Origin: Oceanobacillus sp. Castelsardo
GTDB taxonomy: Bacteria > Bacillota > Bacilli > Bacillales > Amphibacillaceae
Length of the DNA stretch: 45,454 bases
Reading direction: 5' to 3'
NCBI RefSeq assembly: GCF_001659985.1
Contig: NZ_LYCS01000013.1
Coordinates: 1 to 45,454, forward strand
The position numbers were made by a program, and so were the translations under genes. Below, piece after piece: positions 17,424 to 26,818 of the stretch; position 1 is the first letter of the stretch, and every line of letters begins with the position of its first letter. The notes beneath the pieces are model-generated. The model saw nothing but the letters and a program-made list of their open reading frames with translations, was not told the DNA's origin and did no database searches.

Positions 17424-17463
17424 TGTAGGGATAGTGTAGTGTTGTATATACACTATCCCTACA
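17424..17463. promoter_or_regulatory. 15-bp perfect inverted repeat, candidate activator site or terminator
   Basis: TGTAGGGATAGTGTA (17424-17438) and TACACTATCCCTACA (17449-17463) flank a 10-nt loop. It lies 63-120 bp upstream of the -24/-12 promoter, where enhancer-type sites usually sit, and overlaps the stop codon of the activator gene. No T-run follows on the minus strand, which favours a binding site over a terminator. Confidence 0.55.
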
Positions 17464-19252
17464 ACCTGTATTTCTTTAACTTTTGATAAAGAGTCGTCCG
17501 ATGGATTCCCAATTTCTCGGCTGCTTTTGTTTTATTTCCTCCTGTTTCCTGCAACATACGTAAGATTAACTCTTTTTCTTTTAAATTTTCTTCTTGTTTT
17601 ACTTTATGTAAAGGTGGAAAATTCATATTTTGATTATGGATCTCCCTGTTTTTTATATAATTTGGTAGATGAAAAGTATCAATGGTCTGTTCTTCAGTAA
17701 GGATTAGTAATTTTTCAATCGTATTTACTAATTCCCGTATATTCCCATACCACTCATATTTCATCAGAATCCCCATTGCTTCACCCGTAATCTCTTTTTT
17801 AGGGATATTATATTTTTTACATAAAGATGTTAAATAATGAGAAATTAGTAAGGCAATATCCGTTTCTCTTTTTCTCAAAGGAGGGATAATAAGCTCAATC
17901 ACATTAATACGGTAATATAAATCTTCTCGAAATCCCCCGTCGTTAACCATTTTTCTTAAATCTTTATTTGTGGCAGCAACAATTCGCGCTTTAAGTGTTT
18001 TCTTATAAACTGATCCAATTCTTTCAAACTCTTTCTCTTGCAATACTCGTAATAGTTTGGTTTGCATCGTTTGCGGCATTTCCCCTATTTCATCTAAAAA
18101 TATAGTGCCACCTTCAGCAAGCTCAAATTTTCCTGGTTTTCCATTTTTCTTTGCTCCCGTAAACGCCCCCTCTTCATAGCCAAACAATTCTGATTCAAAT
18201 AATTGCTCCGGTATAGCCCCACAGTTCACACTGATAAAAGGGCCTTTGCCATAATTGCTTAAATCGTGAATGCTTCTGGCAAACATTTCCTTCCCTGTAC
18301 CACTTTCACCCGTAATTAAAATGGATACATCCGTTTTCGCAACTTTTCTAGTCGTTCGTTTTAAATTCGCAATGACATCACTTTGCCCGATAATTCGTTC
18401 GATTGCTGTAGTTTTCATTACATGGTTTTCCACTGGCTCTGTTTTCGTCTCTGCAGGAATCTTATGTTGTGAATTCTTTCTAAAACGATCATAAATTTGA
18501 TATAATTCGCTTACCCCTTCAAAAATTAACATCCCAATAGCTCCAACTGGCTCCCCATCTCTCCAAATTGGAATACGGTGAACGACCATAGGCTGCCCTT
18601 GAATATATTGAATTTCTCCACGTTCCGGCAAACCCGTACGTACCGTATGATGAAGATTGGTATTATCAATGACATCTTGTACTGGACGTCCAATTACATC
18701 TTTTTGATTAACTCCTATAAAACGACTATATGCTTCGTTAAATTCTACAATAGTTGCATTTTTATCTACGACTACGATTCCTTCATAGGCACTTTCAAGA
18801 ATAACTTTAGCAATCTCAGCATAATCATATGCCCGATTTAATCCTTCAAACTGAATTGAAATCCCTTTCAAAATTTCGTTAGGAGTTAATAACCCTACTA
18901 ATGAATGATTCTCATTAACTACTAGAAAATAAGAAAAAGGTAAAGGAAATATATCTAATATAGAGTCATCTGTTCTGACAATGTAAAACATATCTTTGGC
19001 CATATAATGAATAATTAATTCTTCGTGGTCTTCATTTACTAAAGCTTCCAATATTAATTTTGGAGTAATGATTCCAACCGGATTCCCCTTTTCTCCAACA
19101 ACAGGAATGTGTTCTTCTCCCATTTGATTCATAATAAGAGCAGCCTCTTTGACAGTATGGTTCAACGAAATAGATAATGGATTGGGAATCATCCAATTTT
19201 CTAAGGATAAATCTTTTATTCTATTTTTCATTACTAAATCATTATACTGCAT
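17459..19252 (-). CDS. sigma-54-dependent transcriptional activator (CBS-PAS-AAA-Fis HTH)
   Basis: About 597 residues. A pair of CBS domains (about 20-130) may bind an adenine nucleotide, a PAS domain (about 145-245) may sense a ligand, and the AAA+ sigma-54 activation domain (about 280-510) has Walker A GESGTGKE (315-322), the GAFTGA loop (362-367) that contacts sigma-54, and Walker B IFLDEI. A Fis-type helix-turn-helix closes the protein (about 560-597: GGNKTKAAEKLGIHRTTLYQ). The ATG at 19252 is preferred since AGGAGGTG sits eight bases upstream. It most likely activates the adjacent dehydrogenase-gntP operon. The CBS pair is an uncommon sensor for this class. Confidence 0.88.
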   Translation of the reverse strand: MQYNDLVMKNRIKDLSLENWMIPNPLSISLNHTVKEAALIMNQMGEEHIPVVGEKGNPVGIITPKLILEALVNEDHEELIIHYMAKDMFYIVRTDDSILDIFPLPFSYFLVVNENHSLVGLLTPNEILKGISIQFEGLNRAYDYAEIAKVILESAYEGIVVVDKNATIVEFNEAYSRFIGVNQKDVIGRPVQDVIDNTNLHHTVRTGLPERGEIQYIQGQPMVVHRIPIWRDGEPVGAIGMLIFEGVSELYQIYDRFRKNSQHKIPAETKTEPVENHVMKTTAIERIIGQSDVIANLKRTTRKVAKTDVSILITGESGTGKEMFARSIHDLSNYGKGPFISVNCGAIPEQLFESELFGYEEGAFTGAKKNGKPGKFELAEGGTIFLDEIGEMPQTMQTKLLRVLQEKEFERIGSVYKKTLKARIVAATNKDLRKMVNDGGFREDLYYRINVIELIIPPLRKRETDIALLISHYLTSLCKKYNIPKKEITGEAMGILMKYEWYGNIRELVNTIEKLLILTEEQTIDTFHLPNYIKNREIHNQNMNFPPLHKVKQEENLKEKELILRMLQETGGNKTKAAEKLGIHRTTLYQKLKKYRL

Positions 19253-19341
19253 CACAACCCCACCTCCTAACACAAATTATACACGAAAATGGTTCCTACC
19301 ATCGCAATATAATCACACCCATGCATATGTAAAACGTAATT

Positions 19342-19381
19342 AAAAAGTAATCACCCTTTAATCTATCGGTGATTACTTTTT
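19342..19381. terminator. hairpin terminator after the DHA2 exporter gene
   Basis: AAAAAGTAATCACC and GGTGATTACTTTTT form a perfect 14-bp stem with T-runs on both strands. It lies between the DHA2 gene (ends 19450) and the 5' region of the sigma-54 activator gene. Confidence 0.8.
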
Positions 19382-19449
19382 TAATTAGTGCTTACTATTT
19401 AATCAGCATAACATGGGCACCTATTAATCCAGTATTCAGTCGTGAAACC

Positions 19450-20940
19450 TTAAACCTCCGCAACCTTTTTTCCAACATCATCATCTATACCTTTTTCAGA
19501 CGTCGCTCGTTTCATAAAAAATGCTAGCATCATAGCGACAAGTGCAACCCATCCTGAAATTAAGAAAGCAAAGTTAATTCCGGCTTGCATCGCTTCTAGG
19601 CTAATTTGTTGCTGTAAAGCTGCAGTCGGTTCCCCAACCACTTGTGATAGTAATTCAGTTGCAAAACTTGTTTCGCGCATAGCCATAATAGTAACAATAA
19701 GCGCCGTACCAATTGCACCCGATACTTGCATAATCGTGTTATTCATTGCAACTCCATGCGGATAGTACTTGGAAGGTAATTGATTTAATCCATTTGTTTG
19801 TACTGGCATCATTACCATGGACATTCCAATCATTCTTAGAGCATGGATACCCATTATATAGTAGTAACTCGTTTCAAAAGTTAAATGACTTAACGAGAAA
19901 CTTGCTGCGGCGGTAATTCCTAATCCAATAATCCCTAAATATTTACCACCATATTTATCGAATAATCGTCCAGTTACTGGAGACATAACAGCATTCACGA
20001 TAGCACCTGGCAATAGCATTAGTCCTGTTTCTAATGCACTAATGCCTAATACGGTTTGAACATAGATAGGCAAAAGAAGAAAACCTGAGAACATTGCCAT
20101 TGTATTAATAGTCATTATAATGGAACTAAGCGAGAACATCGGATACTGAAATACTCTAAAATTCAGCATCGGAACTTCAAGCTTAAACTGACGTAAAATG
20201 AACCATACTAACGAACCTATCCCTATAGTAATCGTTATGTAAATAGTGGGATTGTTCCACCCATCAGAGCCAGCTGATCCAAAACCATATAATATTCCAC
20301 CGAAGCCAACACTAGACAATACAAAAGAGAATAGATCTAATTTTATATTTGTTTTCTCTTTTTGATCTTTTAACCTGAGGAAAACTGTAAGCCAAACGAT
20401 TACAGCTATCGGCCATATGATATGAAACAGCATACGCCAATGAAAATGTTCTAATATCCAGCCAGATAACGTAGGGCCAATTGCAGGAGCAAACATAAAT
20501 ATTAATCCAAATACCCCCATCGCTGTTCCTCTTTTTTCAACTGGAAAACTTGTTAGCATGACATTCATAATCAATGGCATCATAATTGCTGATCCACTAG
20601 CTTGAATCATTCGAGATAATAATAATATCGGAAAAATAGGAGAAAATCCGGCTACTATTGTCCCAACGGTAAACAATCCTAACGCAACTAAAAATAGCCT
20701 TCTTGCTGAATATTTTTGAATCAAAAATGCGGATGCAGGTATTAGTAACCCATTCACTAACATAAATCCTGTTGTAAGCCATTGTACCGTAGAAGTATCA
20801 ACCTTTAGATCAATCATGATAGATGGTAGTGCTACGTTTAGTAACGTATTATTCAAAAATCCTATAAAACCTCCAATCATTAAGATCGCAAGTATTCCAT
20901 ATTGCGGCCGATCATTAATAACAGATTGATTGCTCTCCAT
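19450..20940 (-). CDS. DHA2-family (14-TM) MFS multidrug exporter, LmrB/EmrB-like
   Basis: The 496-residue protein has fourteen hydrophobic segments. Supporting motifs are the TM1 stretch FLNNTLLNVALPSIMIDL, QWLTTGFMLVNGLLIPASAFL and the antiporter motif C region (GLIFMFAPAIGPTLSGWI). These place it with proton-driven drug exporters such as LmrB and EmrB. A GGAGGAGGT ribosome binding site precedes the ATG. No TetR- or MarR-type regulator adjoins it. Substrate unknown; it may act with the neighbouring Bce-type module in defence against cell-envelope agents, but this is only proximity. Confidence 0.87.
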   Translation of the reverse strand: MESNQSVINDRPQYGILAILMIGGFIGFLNNTLLNVALPSIMIDLKVDTSTVQWLTTGFMLVNGLLIPASAFLIQKYSARRLFLVALGLFTVGTIVAGFSPIFPILLLSRMIQASGSAIMMPLIMNVMLTSFPVEKRGTAMGVFGLIFMFAPAIGPTLSGWILEHFHWRMLFHIIWPIAVIVWLTVFLRLKDQKEKTNIKLDLFSFVLSSVGFGGILYGFGSAGSDGWNNPTIYITITIGIGSLVWFILRQFKLEVPMLNFRVFQYPMFSLSSIIMTINTMAMFSGFLLLPIYVQTVLGISALETGLMLLPGAIVNAVMSPVTGRLFDKYGGKYLGIIGLGITAAASFSLSHLTFETSYYYIMGIHALRMIGMSMVMMPVQTNGLNQLPSKYYPHGVAMNNTIMQVSGAIGTALIVTIMAMRETSFATELLSQVVGEPTAALQQQISLEAMQAGINFAFLISGWVALVAMMLAFFMKRATSEKGIDDDVGKKVAEV

Positions 20941-21211
20941 ACATTACCTCCTCCACGAAAACAAATCCCTAATGATTAAATCCTATATACTTAAAACTAT
21001 TTTTAACATTTCTATTAGACTAACAGTATATTATCTGGATATTTTCAATTATTTATATATATAGAATATAAACTAAATACTTCCATATTGCAATGTAACT
21101 CCCATTATTGATTGGAAGATAAAAATGAACCAACAGTTTAATCATGATACACATCCATCTTATCATCGTGTATGAACGTATCTTTTTTGCTTCAAGAAAT
21201 GACAGATAACG
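20941..21211. other. AT-rich intergenic region upstream of the DHA2 gene
   Basis: This stretch contains the 5' flank of the DHA2 gene and the far side of the permease terminator. I see no open frame with a ribosome binding site, no convincing -35/-10 pair and no RNA fold that I could name. Confidence 0.4.
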
Positions 21212-21214
21212 CAA

Positions 21215-21245
21215 AAGCTCCGGTACGTATAGTTAACCGGAGCTT
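21215..21245 (-). terminator. terminator of the Bce-type transporter genes
   Basis: AAGCTCCGGT and ACCGGAGCTT form a perfect 10-bp stem just past the permease stop codon. The minus-strand T-run is short (TTTTG). Confidence 0.75.
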
Positions 21246-21252
21246 CCTTTAA

Positions 21253-23202
21253 TTATAATGCATCTTTAATTACCTTCTTGTAATACAATACCGATAAAAG
21301 TCCAAATATAGAATAAAGCACTGTATACAGTACCATTACGATAATCATCGGTGTCCAAAGTTCTGTTCCAAAGAAAAACCAGCCAGACTTCACTGCAAAA
21401 TAACTGTGACATAAACCTACAACTAATGGAATCCCAAAGTTAAATAGTTGTTTTACTTTTATACCATTTAATAAATCCTTATTAGTAAAGCCTAATTTTC
21501 GTAAAATCGTATAATTTTCTTTTTCTTCTTCACTTTCATCCATTTGTTTGAAATAGAGAATGCATCCGGATGTGATTAAAAAGGTAAGGCCAAAAAATCC
21601 AACTAGGAACATGATTAGTCCCATTGCGATTTTACTAGTAGAACTTACAAAAATCCGTGAACTGTATCCGAAGTTCTCTTGAAAACCTAATTCTTGAAAA
21701 ATTTCATCCGCTTTCTCTATATCACTCCTATCACGTATATCTATTCCAATATAAATGGAAAGTTCCTCTTGAATTGATTCATCCATATCTTCCTTTAGTT
21801 GTTGATAGACATCCTCGTCAACAACGGCAACCGGAAACCCACCTAACGTCAGAAGCGACGGTAAAATATTCTTATCCTCAATTCCTTTAAAATCAAAATT
21901 AAACGTTTGCTCTTTTCCTGTTAATGAAATCGGACCTACATTTTTTAAAGACATAAACTGCCCCAACATGTCTGAAAAATTCACAAAAACACTTTCATTA
22001 CGGGGCACATCAATCTCTTCCACTGCTTCATCACTAATCACAACCATGGATGTATCTTCAGGTTCAAAATTCATATTTTCTTCATCATACGTCTTCATGA
22101 TTCCTGATAAATCTGCATGTACCTGATGAAAGTCTACCTCTTTCTTCATATATTCGATTTGCGCTGCTTCCAATTCATCCATGAAACGAGTTGCATCTTC
22201 TTCATCTGGAACCGAGAAATGGTTTGGAATGGATTGTTCAGCTGATTTTTCCGCTGAATAATATGAAATATAAGTTAAAGACAACAAGCCAATTGCTAAT
22301 GCAGATACGGTCGTAATAATCGTTAACAATAAGGAATTTGACTTCATTCGGAACATAATCGATGAAAGTGAAAGCACTTTATTTATAGAAAGGTAGCCAT
22401 TATCCTTTTTACGAATAAGATTAAAAATAAAACTAACAGACCCTTTATAAAACAAATATGTTCCTATAATAACAGAGCCTAGAATAGTAATCATTGCAAT
22501 GTATAATTCAACCATACCTGTAAAATCCCCGCTGAACAGTCTAGTTGATAAATAATACCCAAAAGCAATAGATCCTATCCCCAAGACTCCTATTAACATT
22601 CCAATAATAGAAACCCGATTTACTTTACCTTCTGTTTTAGATGTTGCCTGAAACAAATGAAGAATTCTTTGCCTCTTAATAAACAAGGCATTCATTGCCA
22701 TGATCACCACATAGATACATACAAATACAATGATGGTTTGTAATAATGCTTCAATAGAAAAACGTAATGTTGCTACCTCATTAATTCCCATAATTTTGAT
22801 TAAGGTCATCATAAGTAATTTAGACACGGAAAACCCAACCAAAACCCCAACTAACATCGAACCAAAATATAACATCATATTTTCTACACTAAGAATTTGA
22901 AAGATTTTTCCCTTGGTTAAACCAACTAATTGAAGTAACCCAATTTCTTTACTTCTACGTTTGATAAATAAATTATTCGCATAAATCAAAAACACTGTAA
23001 TAATGGCGATTAACATAATGGACCCTACACGTAATGCTGCAGCACCCTTTATGGAACCTTCTATCTCATCCATGGAAGGATCATATTGTAGAGTGACAAA
23101 TGCAAAATATAAAGCAACACTAAAGACTAATGCAAAAACATAAAGATAATAATTTGACAGATTCTTTTTCAAATTACGAATAATGAGTTGACTAAAGCTC
23201 AT
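21253..23202 (-). CDS. Bce-type ABC transporter permease (FtsX/MacB-like), peptide resistance
   Basis: About 649 residues with roughly ten membrane segments and a large extracellular domain between the seventh and eighth (about 325-520), the hallmark of BceB/PsdB/YxdM permeases. They detect and detoxify lantibiotics, bacitracin or defensins and signal to their partner kinase. The ATG at 23202 overlaps the ATPase gene by 11 bp and was preferred to the slightly longer 23214 start. Order RR-HK-ATPase-permease is as in bceRSAB, psdRSAB and yxdJKLM. The ligand cannot be deduced from sequence. Confidence 0.88.
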   Translation of the reverse strand: MSFSQLIIRNLKKNLSNYYLYVFALVFSVALYFAFVTLQYDPSMDEIEGSIKGAAALRVGSIMLIAIITVFLIYANNLFIKRRSKEIGLLQLVGLTKGKIFQILSVENMMLYFGSMLVGVLVGFSVSKLLMMTLIKIMGINEVATLRFSIEALLQTIIVFVCIYVVIMAMNALFIKRQRILHLFQATSKTEGKVNRVSIIGMLIGVLGIGSIAFGYYLSTRLFSGDFTGMVELYIAMITILGSVIIGTYLFYKGSVSFIFNLIRKKDNGYLSINKVLSLSSIMFRMKSNSLLLTIITTVSALAIGLLSLTYISYYSAEKSAEQSIPNHFSVPDEEDATRFMDELEAAQIEYMKKEVDFHQVHADLSGIMKTYDEENMNFEPEDTSMVVISDEAVEEIDVPRNESVFVNFSDMLGQFMSLKNVGPISLTGKEQTFNFDFKGIEDKNILPSLLTLGGFPVAVVDEDVYQQLKEDMDESIQEELSIYIGIDIRDRSDIEKADEIFQELGFQENFGYSSRIFVSSTSKIAMGLIMFLVGFFGLTFLITSGCILYFKQMDESEEEKENYTILRKLGFTNKDLLNGIKVKQLFNFGIPLVVGLCHSYFAVKSGWFFFGTELWTPMIIVMVLYTVLYSIFGLLSVLYYKKVIKDAL

Positions 23203-23953
23203 GTTGCACCCCACCTAGTACACCTTGCGTTTTAATAATGTCATTAAAAAATGATTGTCTATTCTCGTCACCTTTATTTAACTGAGTAAAAATTTGACCA
23301 TCTTTTATAAAGATAACCCTACTACAATAACTTGCCGCTAATGGATCGTGCGTTACCATTACAATCGTTGCTTCTCGTTTATCGTTTAGATCCCCTAGTT
23401 TATTTAATAAATCAGAAGCAGACTTAGAATCCAATGCTCCTGTAGGTTCGTCTGCAAAAATAATACTTGGTTCATGAATGAATGCGCGGGCTGCGGATGT
23501 TCGTTGCTTCTGTCCCCCAGATATTTCACTTGGGTATTTATCTTTCACTTCAAAGATACCCAATTCCCTTGCAACTGTGGCAAATTTACCTTGTGCCGCT
23601 TTTTTGGATTCTTTCTTTATGGTTAATGGCAGTAATATATTTTCCTTAACAGTCAATGTATCCAATAAGTTATACTCCTGAAAAATAAAACCTAAATGAT
23701 TTTTTCGAAACTCAGCTAGCTGTTTCTCCTTCATCTTGGTAAATTCTTGATCTTCAATTTTGATGGATCCATTCGTTACTTTATCAATAGATGATAATAC
23801 ATTTAATAAAGTGGTTTTTCCAGATCCAGAAGGGCCCATGATACCAACAAATTCACCTTTATCTACTTTAATATCTATTCCTTTTAATACTTCTTGTTTA
23901 TTCCACTTGTTGCCATAGCTTTTATGAATTTTTTGTGCTTCTAAAATATTCAT
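23192..23953 (-). CDS. Bce-type ABC transporter ATP-binding protein
   Basis: The 253-residue protein is of the MacB/LolD class. Walker [10 protein letters not shown] (about 40-48), Q-loop [12 protein letters not shown], signature SGGQKQR and Walker [13 protein letters not shown] are all intact, as is the switch histidine in VTHDP. It energises the downstream permease and is translated coupled with it. A palindromic response-regulator site lies about 105 bp upstream, so the ATPase and permease genes probably have their own inducible promoter. Confidence 0.92.
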   Translation of the reverse strand: MNILEAQKIHKSYGNKWNKQEVLKGIDIKVDKGEFVGIMGPSGSGKTTLLNVLSSIDKVTNGSIKIEDQEFTKMKEKQLAEFRKNHLGFIFQEYNLLDTLTVKENILLPLTIKKESKKAAQGKFATVARELGIFEVKDKYPSEISGGQKQRTSAARAFIHEPSIIFADEPTGALDSKSASDLLNKLGDLNDKREATIVMVTHDPLAASYCSRVIFIKDGQIFTQLNKGDENRQSFFNDIIKTQGVLGGVQHEL

Positions 23954-24056
23954 ATATGTTCACCCTTTTTCTTCTTAATGATCTTACCAAAGCTCTATTC
24001 TAAGTATAGAAAATACAGTTTACTTTTTCCCTCGAATTACCGAACAAAATCAAGAA

Positions 24057-24080
24057 GCATGTGACAATCTTGTCACATGC
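24057..24080. promoter_or_regulatory. palindromic operator for the Bce-type response regulator
   Basis: GCATGTGACA and TGTCACATGC, separated by ATCT, form perfect 10-bp arms with a 4-bp spacer. This matches the inverted-repeat-N4 layout of BceR/PsdR-type sites and lies upstream of the ATPase-permease pair. Confidence 0.78.
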
Positions 24081-24110
24081 CTCTCACTTTTAGAAAACTT
24101 GGCGGTCGTT

Positions 24111-24137
24111 AAAGGTTTTGCTTTCTTAGAAACCTTT
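24111..24137 (-). terminator. hairpin after the histidine kinase gene
   Basis: AAAGGTTT and AAACCTTT form an 8-bp stem some 33 bp past the kinase stop. The T-run is poor, so it may be an attenuating rather than complete stop between the RR-HK and ABC genes. Confidence 0.45.
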
Positions 24138-24170
24138 ATACTGTTGAGTGCAATCTTTTGGGGGAATGCC

Positions 24171-25205
24171 TTAATTGCACTTATGCAGGAGGAGAAAGTT
24201 TATACTTTCTTCTATGCCTAGAAAAGTATTCTTTTTAGCAAATGTTAATGTAAAGACCGTACCCTTGCCAACCTTTGACTGTACATCCATTTTAATTTTT
24301 AACGTATCCGCTGCTTTCTTTGTTAAATAAAGTCCCATCCCTGTCGCTTTATAGTCTTCGTGATTCTTCGTTGATGTAAAACCTTTATCAAAAATACGAG
24401 GTAAATCTTTTTTAGGTATTCCTCTACCAGCATCCTGTATGATCAATTGGATCTCACCATCATTATCAACACTACTTATGACTATATCTGAGTTTTCACT
24501 ATACTTTACCGCGTTTGTTAGCAGCTGGCGGATGATAAAGCTAAACCATTTTACATCGGTTAAAACATCTGTTATTTCTAAATTTACATCAAATCCGATT
24601 CCCTTTTGCATACACCATGTTCGCAAATCCTTGATTTCCCTATAGACGAGAGGCTTAATAGCTACTCTTTCAATATAAAGATCATTTTCCATAGATGGCA
24701 TACGCCTCTGATGTAATTGTTGGTCAAGAAGTAAATGGATTCTCAACCATTCGTACTGAAGTTGAGATTTTAGCTGATCATTTTCAAGCCGCTCAATCAT
24801 TAATTGCATAGCAGTAAGTGGCGTTTTTACTTCATGAATCCATGAAAGTAAGTCATCTTTTTCCTGTTCCACCTGTCTTATGTTATCGTTTAATTCCTTT
24901 TTATAATACTCTGCTTGGCCTCTGATTGTCCTCTCAGAAATCTTTTCAAACGGTTTGTCAGCTTCTTTTAGGTAACCAAGATCATCGCTCGGATACCAGC
25001 TCTTTAATGTTCTATAGTATGCCGACTCCTTTTGATATCGAATAATCATAAAAAGAGTAAAAATAATTACAGATAGAAAAACAACATATAAAATAGATTG
25101 AAAGTTAATGGAAGCATCAAGATATGCAACAAATAATAATAAAGCTTGTAAAATGAAGAATAAATAGATCCAACTTTGCCTCTCACGTATGTATTCCCTA
25201 ATCAT
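24171..25205 (-). CDS. Bce-type intramembrane-sensing histidine kinase
   Basis: About 344 residues. Two membrane helices (about 12-30 and 36-54) are joined by a very short loop with no sensor domain, which is typical of BceS/PsdS kinases that rely on the ABC permease for detection. The phosphorylation histidine is in SWIHEVKTPLTAM, and the N, G1 (DAGRGIPKKDL) and G2 (GMGLYLTKK) boxes are intact. The ATG at 25205 overlaps the regulator stop by 8 bp and follows AAGGAAG; the upstream start at 25250 would lengthen the overlap needlessly. Confidence 0.9.
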   Translation of the reverse strand: MIREYIRERQSWIYLFFILQALLLFVAYLDASINFQSILYVVFLSVIIFTLFMIIRYQKESAYYRTLKSWYPSDDLGYLKEADKPFEKISERTIRGQAEYYKKELNDNIRQVEQEKDDLLSWIHEVKTPLTAMQLMIERLENDQLKSQLQYEWLRIHLLLDQQLHQRRMPSMENDLYIERVAIKPLVYREIKDLRTWCMQKGIGFDVNLEITDVLTDVKWFSFIIRQLLTNAVKYSENSDIVISSVDNDGEIQLIIQDAGRGIPKKDLPRIFDKGFTSTKNHEDYKATGMGLYLTKKAADTLKIKMDVQSKVGKGTVFTLTFAKKNTFLGIEESINFLLLHKCN

Positions 25206-25890
25206 GAATTTCTTCCTTCGCCACATAACCTTGTCCAACTTTTGTTTCAATCCACTTTCCTAAATCCAGCTTTACAAGACTTTTTCTTAACCGATTAACA
25301 TTAACTGTTAACGTATTATCACTTACAAAACGTTCATCGTCCCAGAGGCTTCTCATCATTTCCTCACGGCTAACAATTTGATTTTTACTTTCAACTAAAA
25401 TCTTTAATATAAACATTTCATTTTTCGTCAGTTCCACTTCACCTGTCTTATTGCTAACGGTGTTTTTTAAAAAGTCGATTGTCGCACTATTCCACACTAG
25501 AATATTTGTTTGTTGTTCCGTGCTATAATCATATACCCGTCTTAATATCGCATGAATTTTCGCTATTAGCACCTCAAAGTGAAATGGCTTTTGAATAAAA
25601 TCATCAGCTCCTAGCTGCATAGACATAACCATATCCATTGGGTGATCACGAGAGGACAGAAAAACAATCGGTACATTGGAATGTGAACGGATCAATCGGC
25701 ACCAATGGAACCCATCGAACTTCGGCAGTTGAATATCAATCACAACTAAGTCTGGCATAATTTCTGTAAATTCTTCCATCACTTTTTTGAAATCACGAAT
25801 TCCATATACATCATAAGACCACTGCGATAGTCGATCCTTTATCTCATTGAATAATGTTTTGTCATCCTCAATTAACATTATTTTGAACAT
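25198..25890 (-). CDS. Bce-type response regulator (OmpR family)
   Basis: About 230 residues. A receiver domain (about 1-118) has the acidic pocket EDD, the phosphoacceptor aspartate in PDLVVIDIQLPKFDG and the lysine in IQKPFHF. A C-terminal winged helix (about 130-228) ends in LGKWIETKVGQGYVA, as in OmpR/PhoB regulators. The ATG at 25890 follows GAGGTG. It probably binds the palindrome at 24057-24080 and controls the downstream ABC genes. Confidence 0.92.
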   Translation of the reverse strand: MFKIMLIEDDKTLFNEIKDRLSQWSYDVYGIRDFKKVMEEFTEIMPDLVVIDIQLPKFDGFHWCRLIRSHSNVPIVFLSSRDHPMDMVMSMQLGADDFIQKPFHFEVLIAKIHAILRRVYDYSTEQQTNILVWNSATIDFLKNTVSNKTGEVELTKNEMFILKILVESKNQIVSREEMMRSLWDDERFVSDNTLTVNVNRLRKSLVKLDLGKWIETKVGQGYVAKEEIHD

Positions 25891-25967
25891 CAATCCCACC
25901 TCTTTTGTGGTTCTTCTTAAATAAAGTATATCACTACCTTTCCTTTTTACATATTCATTTAAAAAGG

Positions 25968-26022
25968 AAAGTAAACTTTACATTAAAGGATGCATATTAT
26001 ATAATATATGTTAAGTTCACTT
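25968..26022 (+). promoter_or_regulatory. sigma-A promoter of the XRE gene with two AAGT-N2-ACTT sites
   Basis: TTTACA (25977-25982) and TATAAT (26000-26005) are 17 bp apart. AAGT-AA-ACTT (25969-25978) and AAGT-TC-ACTT (26013-26022) are short dyads overlapping the -35 and the expected transcription start, a layout typical of autorepression by the adjacent XRE protein. Confidence 0.6.
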
Positions 26023-26043
26023 TCCATAAAGGAGAAACATTTA

Positions 26044-26253
26044 ATGAAAAACAAATTAGAAGAGATACGAAAAAAACACGGTATTAATCAAGAAGAATTA
26101 GCCAATGCGTTAGAGGTAACAAGGCAAACCATTGGGTCGCTTGAAAACGGAAGATATAACCCATCTATCATTTTGGCATTTAAGATTGCAAGATACTTTG
26201 ATATGCGTATTGAAGATATTTTCATTTATGAGGAGGAGAATAGTGAGAGTTAA
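26044..26253 (+). CDS. XRE-family small DNA-binding regulator
   Basis: The 69-residue protein is essentially a single HTH_3 domain (about 4-58). The sequence INQEELANALEVTRQTIGSLENGRYNPS covers helices two to four, including the recognition helix, and the end FDMRIEDIFIYEEE is typical of small YozG/YvaO-type regulators. The ATG at 26044 follows AAAGGAG. It overlaps the next gene by 11 bp, so the two are likely co-regulated and perhaps act together. Confidence 0.9.
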   Translation: MKNKLEEIRKKHGINQEELANALEVTRQTIGSLENGRYNPSIILAFKIARYFDMRIEDIFIYEEENSES

Positions 26254-26674
26254 AATAAGATTACTACGATCTTTAGAAGTGGTTGGAGTCCTACTTCTAC
26301 TATTAGGTGTAGCCCTCGGCTTCATTGGAATGGAATTTCTCAAAGTAGCATTTATTAGAATGGATTTAGTTCCCATTGCAGTTGGATTTCTTGGAGTTCT
26401 AATATTTCTTGTGGCCAGTTCTGCAATCGGGTATGAAAAAAACAAGTCAAGAGAACAACAAATTGAGGAAAAAGATGAACGTATCATCCAAATACATGAA
26501 AACTCAAAATCCAAGGCATTTGATCTTATGGCTACCATCTTTCCATTAGTTCTACTAGCATTAGTCATGTTTGGTTATATGAATACAGTATCCTTTTTCT
26601 TTCTTGCAGGGCTATATCTTATTTGTATTTGTTACTACAATTATCATCTTTTGTTAAATAAAAAGAAAATGTAA
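26243..26674 (+). CDS. four-helix membrane protein (DUF2178-like), partner of the XRE gene
   Basis: About 143 residues. Four hydrophobic segments (about 10-33, 39-59, 90-108 and 112-132) are interrupted by a charged cytoplasmic stretch with EEKDERIIQIHENSKSKAFD, which resembles the DUF2178/DUF3796 motif DERxxxIxxxxxxKA. GTG at 26243 is chosen since AGGAGG lies six bases upstream; ATG at 26228 is in frame but would overlap that site. XRE plus small membrane protein pairs of this kind are common in Bacilli; the function is unknown. Confidence 0.75.
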   Translation: MRVKIRLLRSLEVVGVLLLLLGVALGFIGMEFLKVAFIRMDLVPIAVGFLGVLIFLVASSAIGYEKNKSREQQIEEKDERIIQIHENSKSKAFDLMATIFPLVLLALVMFGYMNTVSFFFLAGLYLICICYYNYHLLLNKKKM

Positions 26675-26706
26675 GGGGGTTATATAACAATTTGATTAAG
26701 ATTACT

Positions 26707-26748
26707 TAAATCTACTCAAATCACTCCATTTGAGTAGATTTATTTTTT
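26707..26748 (+). terminator. strong terminator after the XRE/membrane protein operon
   Basis: TAAATCTACTCAAAT and ATTTGAGTAGATTTA form a perfect 15-bp stem with a 6-nt loop and then six Ts. Part of the 3' arm (GAGTAGATTTAT, 26732-26743) recurs at 28468-28479 on the far side of the tnpB gene. Confidence 0.88.
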
Positions 26749-26768
26749 AAAATATAGAAAGATTTCAG

Positions 26769-26798
26769 TTGAATACACGAACATTTGTTTGGTATAAT
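26769..26798 (+). promoter_or_regulatory. sigma-A promoter of tnpB
   Basis: TTGAAT and TATAAT with an 18-bp spacer, 20 bp upstream of the tnpB start. Confidence 0.7.
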
Positions 26799-26818
26799 TT
26801 AAGCGAGGAGGTGAAAAT

